The notes beneath the pieces were generated by a model, which searched no databases, was not told where the DNA came from, and saw only the letters and a program-made list of their open reading frames with translations. The translations under genes were made by a program, and so were the position numbers. This document shows, piece by piece, positions 1 through 7,217 of a stretch of 64,000 nt of DNA (positions are counted from its first letter, which is position 1; each line of letters opens with the position of its first letter). Source of the stretch: Altererythrobacter sp. (GTDB taxonomy: Bacteria; Pseudomonadota; Alphaproteobacteria; Sphingomonadales; Sphingomonadaceae). The DNA is taken from positions 38,040 through 102,039 of the forward strand of contig JAFKFN010000014.1 of NCBI GenBank assembly GCA_017308255.1. Reading direction: 5' to 3'.

Positions 1-1
1 C

Positions 2-3000
2 CTCGATCGGCTGGAGGACAGTCCGCTCGATTGGGCCGCATGGTTCGCGCGCGAGGAAATCCGCGTTGCCGCGCCCAAGGAACTGCGCCCGCATCAGAAG
101 GACGCGCTGGCGGCGGTGCGCGCGGGCCTCGCCGACGCTGATCGCGGCAAGCTGATTATGGCCTGCGGTACCGGAAAGACATTCACCGGTCTGAAGATTG
201 CCGAGGAGCTGGTCGGCGAAGGCGGTAACGTACTGGTCCTCGTTCCGTCGCTTGCGCTGATGAGCCAGACTATCCGCGAGTGGACCATCGATAGCAACAC
301 GCCGCTGCGATCCTATGCCGTCTGCTCCGACGCTCAGGTCGGCAAGCGGCGCCGCGACGCCGACGACGTGGCCGAGATCGAACTCCACGATCTCGACTAC
401 CCGGCGACGACCAAGGCTGTGAAACTGGCCAGCCGCTCCGCGCATCCCGCGCACGATCGCATGACTGTGGTGTTCTCCACCTACCAATCGATTCAGGTGC
501 TGTCCGACGCGCAGAAGCTGCACGGCTTCCCCGCGTTCGATCTCGTCATCTGCGACGAGGCACACCGCACAACTGGGGCGACGCTCGCGGGTGAGGACGA
601 GAGCAACTTCGTCAAGGTCCACAACGACGAGTTCCTTGCCGCTAGGAGGCGCATCTACATGACCGCCACCCCGCGCGTGTTCGGCGACGCGGTGAAGGCC
701 AAGGCCAGCGAGGCATCCGCCGAACTCGCCTCGATGGACAACGAGGCGCTCTACGGCAAAACGCTGTTCACGCGCGGCTTCGGATGGGCGGTCGAGAACG
801 GGCTGCTGACAGATTACAAGGTGCTGGTGCTGGCGGTGGACGAAGCGATGGTCAGCGGCGGCGTCCAGAACCGCCTCGCCGACGGCGGCAGCGAATTGAA
901 GCTGGACGACGCCACCAAGATCGTCGGGTGCTACAAGGCGCTCATCAAGTCCGGCCTCAAGGAGGAACTGGCGGGCGACGGCCAGCCGATGCGTCGCGCG
1001 CTCGCCTTCGCCAAGGACATCGCCGCCTCCAAACTCATCCGCACCGAGTTTCAGGCCGTGGTCAGCGAATACCTCGCGTCCGACGAGGGACAGGACGCGC
1101 TCGGCGACGCCGACGTGCTGCTGTGTGATCTCCATCACGTTGACGGCACTATGGGTGCCAAGGAGCGTAATTCGCACCTGGACTGGCTGAAGGAAGAGCA
1201 TGGCGATCCGGCCTGCCGTATCCTCACCAACGCCCGCTGCCTGTCCGAAGGCGTGGACGTGCCCGCGCTCGACGCGATCCTGTTCATGCACCCGCGTAAG
1301 AGCCAGATCGACGTGGTGCAATCGGTCGGACGCGTCATGCGCCGCGCGCCGGGCAAGCGCATGGGCTACGTCATCCTGCCCATCGGCGTCCCGGTGGGCC
1401 TGACGCCCGAGGAAGCACTGAACGACAACGAGCGCTATCGCGTCGTCTGGCAAATCCTCAATGCGCTCCGCTCCCACGACGAGCGGTTCGACGCGATGAT
1501 CAACAAGGCCGATCTCGGCATCGACGTGAGCGACCACATCGAGGTCATCGCCGTCAGCAACAAACTGCCGACGCGCAAGGCTGCGGCGAAGCTGCGTGTT
1601 GGCATCGGCGAAGGCAGCAGCGTGCGCGAAGAGCAGGAGCCTTACGACGCGGGCGACAGTATTCCCAAGGAACAGCCGTTCCAAACTGCCTTTGCCTTCG
1701 ACGAGTTCTCCAAGGCGATCATGGCCAGGATCGTCAAGAAGTGTGGGCGGCGCGACTATTGGGAAGATTGGGCGACCGACATCGCCCGTATCGCCCAAAC
1801 CCACATCACCCGCATCACCGGGCTGGTCGAGAGGCCCGGCACACCCGAGCGCGCAGCGTTCGAGGCGTTCCTCGCCGAAATCCGCGACGACCTCAACGAC
1901 AGTATTTCCGAGGGCGAAGCCATCGAGATGCTCGCGCAACATCTCATCACCCGCCCGGTGTTCGACGCGCTGTTCGAGGGCTACAGCTTCGCCAGCCGCA
2001 ATCCCGTCTCGCGGGCCATGGAGGGTGTTCTCGAAGCGCTCCACGAACACAACATCGAGAAGGAGGCCGAAAGCCTCCAGCGCTTCTACGACAGCGTGAA
2101 GCGCCGCGCGGCGGGTATCGACAAGGCCGACGCCAAGCAGAAGATCATCGTTGAACTCTACGACAAGTTCTTCCGCAACGCCTTTCCCAAGATGACCGAG
2201 CGGCTGGGCATCGTTTACACCCCTGTCGAGATTGTCGATTTCATCATCCGCTCGGTCAATGAAGTGCTGCGCAGCGAGTTCGGTCAGACGCTCGGCAGTC
2301 GGGGCGTCCATATACTCGATCCCTTTACCGGGACGGGAACTTTTATTACCCGGCTGCTGCAATCGGGCCTGATCGCGCCCGACGAACTGGCGCACAAATA
2401 CGCCCACGAAATCCATGCCAACGAGATCGTGCTGCTCGCCTACTACATCGCCGCGATAAACATCGAGGCGGCCTATCACGGCGTCGCGGTCGGTGACTAT
2501 GTGCCGTTCGATGGCATCTGCCTCACCGACACCTTCCAGCTGTATGAGCAGGACCGTGATCTCATCAGCGACCTGATGGAGGAAAACAGCAACCGCCGAA
2601 CGCGGCAGAAGGAACTCGATATTCGAGTTATCGTCGGCAACCCGCCCTATTCCGTCGGGCAGGGCAGCGCCAACGATAACGCGGCGAACCTCGCCTATCC
2701 CACACTGGATGGCCGCATCCGCCAGACCTACGCGGCACGGTCGGATGCGACGAACAAGAACGCGCTTTACGACAGCTACATCCGCGCGATCCGTTGGGCG
2801 AGCGACCGCATCGGCGATGCCGGTGTGATCGCCTATGTCAGCAACGCGGGGTGGCTCGATGCGAACACGGCGGACGGCTTGCGGAAGTGCCTCGCCGACG
2901 AGTTCGCCAGCATTCACGTGTTCCATCTGCGGGGGAACCAGCGAACCTCAGGTGAACGGTCGAAGCGCGAGGGTGGCAAGATTTTCGGCAGTGGGAGCCG

Positions 3001-3922
3001 CACACCTGTTGCCATCGCACTATTGGTCAAGAATCCCGCCGCCGCCGAGCAGGGGCGTATCCGCTTCCACGACATCGGCGACTACCTGACCCGTGAAGAG
3101 AAGCTGGCTATCGTCGCCCGTTTCGGCAGCATTGGCGGCATCGCGTTGGCGAACGAATGGCAAACTATCGCACCCGACGAGCATGGCGATTGGCTCGGAC
3201 AGCGAGATAAGAGTTTCGATGGCTTCATTGCCATTGGTGATAAGGGGGCCGAAGACGGGGCAGCGCTGTTTGCGAACTATTCAAGCGGCCTGAAAAGCCA
3301 GCGGGACGTTTGGTGCTTCAATGCCAGCCGCGAGGCCGTGGCATCGAACATGCGGGCCATGATCGGCGTCTATAGTGCCGAACTAGCTCGCTTTAATGCC
3401 ACGCATCCCCATGCCGACCGCAAGGTGCGGGACGCTGCTGTGGATGGGTTCATCGACACCGACCCTAGCAAGATTAGCTGGACACGGGCGCTGAAGGGCG
3501 ACTTTGCCAAAGGCAAGTCATTCACCTTTAATGAGGGTTGTCTGACGCCAAGCCTCTATCGCCCCTTCACCCGGCAATGGCTCTATTACAGCCGGACCTT
3601 CAACGAGATGGTCTATCAGATGCCGCGCATCTTCCCGATGGGCGATTCAGAAGCCGAGAATCGCGTCATCATGGTCAAGCAGCGGCAGCATGAAGGCAGT
3701 CAGTTTGCGCTGATGACGAAGTCCATCCCCGAACTGCAAACAGATGGCGGAACTCAGTGCTTCCCTGAATATCTCTACGAGACTGGCACAGGTGTAGCCA
3801 GAACAGAACAGAACAGAACAGAACAGAACAGAACAGAACAGAACAGAACAGAACAGAACAGAACAGAACAGAACAGAACAGAACAGAACAGAACAGAACA
3901 GAACAGAACTACCATCAATTAA
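2..3922 (+). CDS. Type ISP-like restriction-modification enzyme (helicase plus N6-adenine methylase), 5' partial
   Basis: The frame is open from the left edge, so the N-terminus (where type ISP enzymes carry an Mrr-like nuclease) is missing. Visible in order are a Walker A motif ACGTGKT (about 161-180), a DEAH box (553-564), helicase C-terminal motifs around 1230-1360, methylase motif I DPFTGTGTF (about 2318-2345) and the adenine-methylase motif NPPY (2639-2650). This is the helicase-coupler-methylase order of single-chain type ISP enzymes such as LlaGI. Near the end, a CFPEYLYE motif is followed by seven RTEQN repeats encoded by an AGAAC tract, then RTTIN and a TAA. The conserved C-terminal part continues downstream in another frame, so in this repeat state the protein is truncated. 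The family call is firm; the exact type is likely but not certain. Confidence 0.85.
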   Translation, partial: LDRLEDSPLDWAAWFAREEIRVAAPKELRPHQKDALAAVRAGLADADRGKLIMACGTGKTFTGLKIAEELVGEGGNVLVLVPSLALMSQTIREWTIDSNTPLRSYAVCSDAQVGKRRRDADDVAEIELHDLDYPATTKAVKLASRSAHPAHDRMTVVFSTYQSIQVLSDAQKLHGFPAFDLVICDEAHRTTGATLAGEDESNFVKVHNDEFLAARRRIYMTATPRVFGDAVKAKASEASAELASMDNEALYGKTLFTRGFGWAVENGLLTDYKVLVLAVDEAMVSGGVQNRLADGGSELKLDDATKIVGCYKALIKSGLKEELAGDGQPMRRALAFAKDIAASKLIRTEFQAVVSEYLASDEGQDALGDADVLLCDLHHVDGTMGAKERNSHLDWLKEEHGDPACRILTNARCLSEGVDVPALDAILFMHPRKSQIDVVQSVGRVMRRAPGKRMGYVILPIGVPVGLTPEEALNDNERYRVVWQILNALRSHDERFDAMINKADLGIDVSDHIEVIAVSNKLPTRKAAAKLRVGIGEGSSVREEQEPYDAGDSIPKEQPFQTAFAFDEFSKAIMARIVKKCGRRDYWEDWATDIARIAQTHITRITGLVERPGTPERAAFEAFLAEIRDDLNDSISEGEAIEMLAQHLITRPVFDALFEGYSFASRNPVSRAMEGVLEALHEHNIEKEAESLQRFYDSVKRRAAGIDKADAKQKIIVELYDKFFRNAFPKMTERLGIVYTPVEIVDFIIRSVNEVLRSEFGQTLGSRGVHILDPFTGTGTFITRLLQSGLIAPDELAHKYAHEIHANEIVLLAYYIAAINIEAAYHGVAVGDYVPFDGICLTDTFQLYEQDRDLISDLMEENSNRRTRQKELDIRVIVGNPPYSVGQGSANDNAANLAYPTLDGRIRQTYAARSDATNKNALYDSYIRAIRWASDRIGDAGVIAYVSNAGWLDANTADGLRKCLADEFASIHVFHLRGNQRTSGERSKREGGKIFGSGSRTPVAIALLVKNPAAAEQGRIRFHDIGDYLTREEKLAIVARFGSIGGIALANEWQTIAPDEHGDWLGQRDKSFDGFIAIGDKGAEDGAALFANYSSGLKSQRDVWCFNASREAVASNMRAMIGVYSAELARFNATHPHADRKVRDAAVDGFIDTDPSKISWTRALKGDFAKGKSFTFNEGCLTPSLYRPFTRQWLYYSRTFNEMVYQMPRIFPMGDSEAENRVIMVKQRQHEGSQFALMTKSIPELQTDGGTQCFPEYLYETGTGVARTEQNRTEQNRTEQNRTEQNRTEQNRTEQNRTEQNRTTIN
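3800..3909 (+). repeat. (AGAAC)22 pentanucleotide tract, predicted phase-variation switch
   Basis: Twenty-two perfect tandem copies of AGAAC (110 bases) lie inside the 3' part of the restriction-modification gene. Five is not a multiple of three, so each gain or loss of a unit changes the reading frame. With 22 copies the upstream frame stops at 3922. With 21 or 24 copies it would join the frame 3910-4086, which encodes a CFPMFLYE motif. With 20 or 23 copies it would run into the frame of the gene at 4083. Copy number in an assembly may be approximate. Confidence 0.95.
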
Positions 3923-4086
3923 CGGAAGAGCAAGAGAAAAATCTGGTTATTTGCACTTCGGGCGGGGGACAGAAGGTTCCCTTCAGCGTGCTGATGACCA
4001 ATGTTCTTCCGAGCCTCCACATGGTGGACATCGACGGCAGCCAGTGCTTCCCGATGTTTCTCTACGAGACGGAGGTCGGGCAATGA
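3910..4086 (+). other. Out-of-frame C-terminal segment of the restriction-modification gene
   Basis: Read in frame from 3910, this stretch encodes about 58 residues starting YHQLTEEQEKNLVICTS and ending FLYETEVGQ before a TGA at 4084-4086. The pattern (NLVI, then a PFSVLMT-like stretch, then QCFP and LYE) matches the conserved region before the C-terminal domain of type ISP enzymes. It also repeats, in diverged form, the segment just before the AGAAC tract (NRVI, FALMT, QCFP, YLYE). It has no start of its own and would be translated only when the tract has 21, 24 (or 18, 27) copies. The TGA overlaps the ATG of the next gene as ATGA. Confidence 0.75.
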
Positions 4087-4787
4087 GCGATAAGCAGCCC
4101 AGCCTCTTCGAGCAGGCGCCTTCGGAAACTCGCATAGTTCGCCGCGACGGCATCACCGACAAAGGGCTGGCCCATTTCCAAGCCGCCTATCCCGACGAGA
4201 CGATCAGCAAGAAAGACCTGTTCTACTACGTTTATGGTCTGCTCCATTCCGAGGACTATCGGGAGCGCTTCGCCGACAACCTCTCGAAGCAATTGCCGCG
4301 CATCCCCCGTGTGAAAACCGCTATTGATTTCCGGGCGTTCTCGGAAGCAGGGCGCGCGTTGGCGGGATTGCATGTGAATTACGGGCAGGTGGAACTTTAC
4401 CCCGTCACCATCGCCCAGGGCGATTTGCGGCTGGCCCACATCCCCGATCCCGAACGATTCTACCGCGTCGAGAAGATGCGCTTCGGCGGCACCCGCCCCA
4501 ACCTCGACAAGACCACGGTGATCTACAACGCCAACGTCACCATGACCGGCATCCCGCTCGCGGCCTACGATTACGTCGTCAACGGCAAGCCCGCGCTCGA
4601 ATGGGTCATGGAACGCCAGTGCGTGAAGACCGACAAGACCAGCGGCATCGTCAACGACGCCAACCGCTACGCCATCGAAACCGTCGGCGATCCCGCATAC
4701 CCGCTCCTGCTGTTCCAGCGCGTTATCACGGTCAGCCTTGAAACAATGAAGATCGTGCGCGGCCTGCCGAAGCTGGATATCGACTGA
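4083..4787 (+). CDS. C-terminal specificity-type domain of the type ISP system, encoded separately (234 aa)
   Basis: From ATG 4083 the product starts MSDKQPSLFEQ and contains RDGITDKGLAHFQ, KDLFYYVYGLLHSEDYRERF and LPRIPRVK. In homologues known to me these motifs form the C-terminal part of the single long type ISP polypeptide, the target-recognition side. Here they are cut off from the methylase part by an ATGA stop-start overlap. In the frame-1 repeat state the product could therefore be made by translational coupling. In the 20 or 23 copy state the tract frame reads straight into it with no stop between. The frame extends upstream to a TTG at 3951, but those 44 residues look like out-of-frame noise. 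Whether it works as a free subunit is unknown. Confidence 0.8.
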   Translation: MSDKQPSLFEQAPSETRIVRRDGITDKGLAHFQAAYPDETISKKDLFYYVYGLLHSEDYRERFADNLSKQLPRIPRVKTAIDFRAFSEAGRALAGLHVNYGQVELYPVTIAQGDLRLAHIPDPERFYRVEKMRFGGTRPNLDKTTVIYNANVTMTGIPLAAYDYVVNGKPALEWVMERQCVKTDKTSGIVNDANRYAIETVGDPAYPLLLFQRVITVSLETMKIVRGLPKLDID

Positions 4788-4840
4788 TCGCCCAGCCGCC
4801 CGCATGGATCGAGCAGACGTTCACATTGCTGGAAGCTGCT

Positions 4841-6124
4841 CTACCGGACGATGGGATCGAGGACAGAGCCCGTGACGGCACCGCATAGCCTGGCGTGCAA
4901 TCTAACTGCCTCAGACTCTGAAAGGCTGGAGATGCAGTCGGCCACAAGCCGAGGCCGACTCGTGCCCTTGACTTCTGCTAGGTAGCGCAGGCGGATAGGA
5001 AGGAACGGAGGGTAGCCAAGCTCTCGATCATATCCCTTCCAGAGTGCTTCGAACAGGTCCGTGATGATGCGCTTCTGACCATGCTGCTGCGCGGCGAGCG
5101 TGGGGCTACCAATAATGTAATCCCTGGTGATCTGCTTCAGAATGAGAATCTCGTGCAGAGAGTTCTCATCAAAGACTACTGCCTTGTTGGCCGACCGATC
5201 CGGGTTGATCGCGATTCCACCGATGTATTTACCGATCAGCTGCGAGGTCATTCTGCGAAGCTGTTCGCGCTGTAGCCGTGTGCCCTCGTATGGGTCACTT
5301 AGGAGAGCGCTATAGGTGCCTTCAAGAAAGCTCCGCAATCGCTCATAGGCGGCCTTGAGCTTTGGCTTCTCGCCCCCGTTTGATCCGGCAGCGTGCTCGA
5401 TGATGCGCTCCCTTTCCCCAAAGACGCGAGCCCAGGGGAGCGCATTACATCGATGAAAATCCTCCAAGTCGTGGACCGAATAGGCCACGTCGTCAGCCCA
5501 GTCCATGAGTTCCGCTTCGAGAGTTTTCTCATCGTGATCATGGAACTCGCGGGCGAATTCGAAGTCGTCTCTCTCAGAGGAATACGCCGACCACTTCCTC
5601 GACTTCTTGCCCCGTTTTGCTCGGAACCACGGATATTTGAGGCAAGCTGCGAGCGTCGCCCGAGTAAGGTCTATGCCAGGTGAATCTGGAAATCGCACAG
5701 CGAGCTTCGTGATGATTCGGAAAGACTGGGCGTTGCCTTCGAAGCCTTCGTCGTCATGCTCGCGTACTAGCTCATCGAGCGTGTGTTCCCCGATGTGGCC
5801 GAAAGGAGGATGGCCCAGATCATGCGCGAGGCAGGCGGCCTCGACGACCTCCGGATCGAGGCCTCGATAAGAAGCCTCTTTGGGATGTTCAGCCAGCAGT
5901 TTCTGCGCCAGCCGTCTTCCGACTTGAGCAACCTTGATCGTGTGCTGTTGTCGCGTGTGGAATACGTCGGCCTCGCCCGCCCGAACGATCTGGGTAATAC
6001 CAGCGAGCCGATGGAACGCCGACGAGTAGAGAAGGCGATCCCGGTCGCGCTCGAACTCCGAGCGCTGATCTCGTCCTGTTCTCTTGTGTCGCCGCGTCTC
6101 GCGGTCAGCCTCCCCCCAAGCCAA
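4841..6124 (-). CDS. dgt: dGTPase / dNTP triphosphohydrolase, HD superfamily (427 aa)
   Basis: The protein begins with an ERDRDRLLYSSAFHRL segment typical of Dgt. It has the HD metal-binding signature AHDLGHPPFGH near residue 100-120 and a later ADDVAYSVHDLEDF motif, so it should cleave dNTPs to nucleoside and triphosphate. Its length of 427 residues fits the family. The start appears to be TTG at 6124, five bases after the TAA of the small gene at 6130-6345, which suggests translational coupling. It converges with the restriction gene, 53 bases away. Dgt-type enzymes can deplete dNTPs during phage infection. Its place next to a restriction system in an island makes a defence role plausible, but this is inference. 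Confidence 0.88.
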   Translation of the reverse strand: MAWGEADRETRRHKRTGRDQRSEFERDRDRLLYSSAFHRLAGITQIVRAGEADVFHTRQQHTIKVAQVGRRLAQKLLAEHPKEASYRGLDPEVVEAACLAHDLGHPPFGHIGEHTLDELVREHDDEGFEGNAQSFRIITKLAVRFPDSPGIDLTRATLAACLKYPWFRAKRGKKSRKWSAYSSERDDFEFAREFHDHDEKTLEAELMDWADDVAYSVHDLEDFHRCNALPWARVFGERERIIEHAAGSNGGEKPKLKAAYERLRSFLEGTYSALLSDPYEGTRLQREQLRRMTSQLIGKYIGGIAINPDRSANKAVVFDENSLHEILILKQITRDYIIGSPTLAAQQHGQKRIITDLFEALWKGYDRELGYPPFLPIRLRYLAEVKGTSRPRLVADCISSLSESEAVRLHARLCGAVTGSVLDPIVR

Positions 6125-6129
6125 TGCGC

Positions 6130-6345
6130 TTACGCTGCGAGCGCCTCATTTACCGCGCTGAGGGTCCAATCGCTATGCACCTCAATTCGCCCACGTTCGG
6201 CTGCGCGTTGAATGGCGAGCTGGCTCTGCTGCACCGGATGGCCATCGTTGATCAGAGCGATGCAAAGGTCGCGCGCCGTCACGTGATCGCCAAGGCGGCG
6301 GAGTACCGCAACAACTTCGTCGTCAGAGGGAATCTCTATGGCCAT
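6130..6345 (-). CDS. Small protein of unknown function upstream of dgt (71 aa)
   Basis: Starting at ATG 6345, the product begins MAIEIPSDDEVVAVLRRLG and ends WTLSAVNEALAA. A near-perfect Shine-Dalgarno (AGGAGGTGA, complement of 6350-6358) four bases upstream fixes this start over the longer 133-residue frame. The sequence looks like a small helical, possibly winged-helix-like domain (DHVTARDLCIALINDGHPVQQSQLAIQ), but I do not recognise the family. It is five bases upstream of dgt on the same strand, so the two are probably one operon, and it could regulate or accompany the dGTPase. Confidence 0.7.
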   Translation of the reverse strand: MAIEIPSDDEVVAVLRRLGDHVTARDLCIALINDGHPVQQSQLAIQRAAERGRIEVHSDWTLSAVNEALAA

Positions 6346-6800
6346 ATCATCACCTCCTAGTTGCGACCTGCCTGAAAAGCGTGCGCAAGCGGTTAACGTT
6401 CCTAACAAGGCTCGAACGCATCGCGCGCGTATCCCACATAGCGAGCGATTGAGTCGCAAATGAGTCCGGTAGGGCGGGGACAGTCGAAGCGCGCAATCCA
6501 GGCAAGTTTTGCCGATTTCACGTCCGTTCATCCCCCTTCAAAATCGTGACTCACAAAATCGAGTCCGCGAGTCAATTGGGATGTGAATAAGTGCCTCATC
6601 GTGAGTCATGGCGTGAGCGGGGCACGGGGTGGGACGATGAGATTGTGCGCGGACCACCCAAGCTGGGAATCGACAGATGGCGTCTGGTCCGGAGCTAAAC
6701 CAATTCGAGTCAAGTCGTGCATTTTTTGAGTCGAGCCGGTTTGACGGAGAAGCCGCTGGGATTCACAAGGAACCCCAGCGACCCGTCAGATCAGAACGGC
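6346..6800. promoter_or_regulatory. Gene-free stretch with a dense GANTC (CcrM-type) site cluster
   Basis: I see no credible gene here. Between 6451 and 6764 there are ten GANTC sites: 6451, 6462, 6548, 6561, 6569, 6603, 6667, 6707, 6728 and 6760. Eight are GAGTC/GACTC. Roughly one would be expected by chance at this base composition. Some spacings are near helical turns (11 and 21 bases). GANTC is the target of the cell-cycle methylase CcrM in alphaproteobacteria. The stretch also holds the probable promoter of the small gene at 6130-6345. Confidence 0.6.
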
Positions 6801-6935
6801 TCAGTTCCTTGGCCGACCGTTCTTATCCTTCTTGAAGGTCTCAACGACCGCAGTCTTGCTGCGGCGCTCAGCCTCCTTCACGGTAATGAACTGGCCGGAG
6901 CCAGCATCACGACCGCGTTTTCCGGTCTTGTCCAT
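6801..6935 (-). CDS. Small basic protein of unknown function (44 aa)
   Basis: From ATG 6935 the product begins MDKTGKRGRDAGSGQF and continues ITVKEAERRSKTAVVETFKK. It is lysine- and arginine-rich. A strong Shine-Dalgarno (AAGGAGG, complement of 6942-6948) lies six bases before the ATG, favouring this start over the longer 68-residue frame. Small proteins with a GRDAGSGQFI-like start and a VKEAERR-like core occur in other alphaproteobacteria as unnamed proteins, to my knowledge. Its leader folds into an unusual structure (separate entry). Function is unknown. Confidence 0.65.
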   Translation of the reverse strand: MDKTGKRGRDAGSGQFITVKEAERRSKTAVVETFKKDKNGRPRN

Positions 6936-6941
6936 CGGATT

Positions 6942-7010
6942 CCTCCTTTGACGACCGGGCGGATGGGCCACCCGCCCCGAGGCACCGTGCGCGCCTCGCG
7001 TCGTCAAAGG
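6942..7010 (-). promoter_or_regulatory. Structured 5' leader: three-way junction covering part of the Shine-Dalgarno
   Basis: A perfect 11-base outer stem (6945-6955 with 7000-7010) encloses two further hairpins. One is 6957-6965 with 6969-6977 (nine pairs, one mismatch, three-base loop). The other is 6978-6983 with 6993-6998 (six pairs). On the minus strand the 3' side of the outer stem ends in AAAGG, part of the AAAGGAGG Shine-Dalgarno of the gene starting at 6935. Closing the junction would thus occlude part of the ribosome-binding site. This suggests a thermometer, a ligand-sensing leader or a protein-binding site. Confidence 0.55.
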
Positions 7011-7217
7011 TGCGCTGGAGTTCGGGACGTTTGCCCAACGTCTTGATTCCGAGTTCCGATGGTAGAGTCCAGCCTCGCAACGAGTTTTCCCCCTTCCGTC
7101 TTTCCTGCACAGCAGGCGAGCGGGCCATTGGGGGGACGCTTGTCGCAGCCGCCTGATCGGCCTGCTTGAGCGTCGATTCTGTGGCCGTTTTATGCGTGAG
7201 CGGGCGCCGGGAGACCG

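Noticed and set aside
3951-4082. N-terminal extension of the specificity-domain gene from TTG 3951
   Set aside because: The same DNA in frame 1 encodes the conserved QCFP...LYE segment, so the extension is an off-frame reading; ATG 4083 fits the conserved start.
6907-7128. 73-residue minus-strand frame
   Set aside because: It overlaps the three-way-junction leader, has only C residues where a ribosome site should be, and conflicts with the better-supported 44-residue gene.
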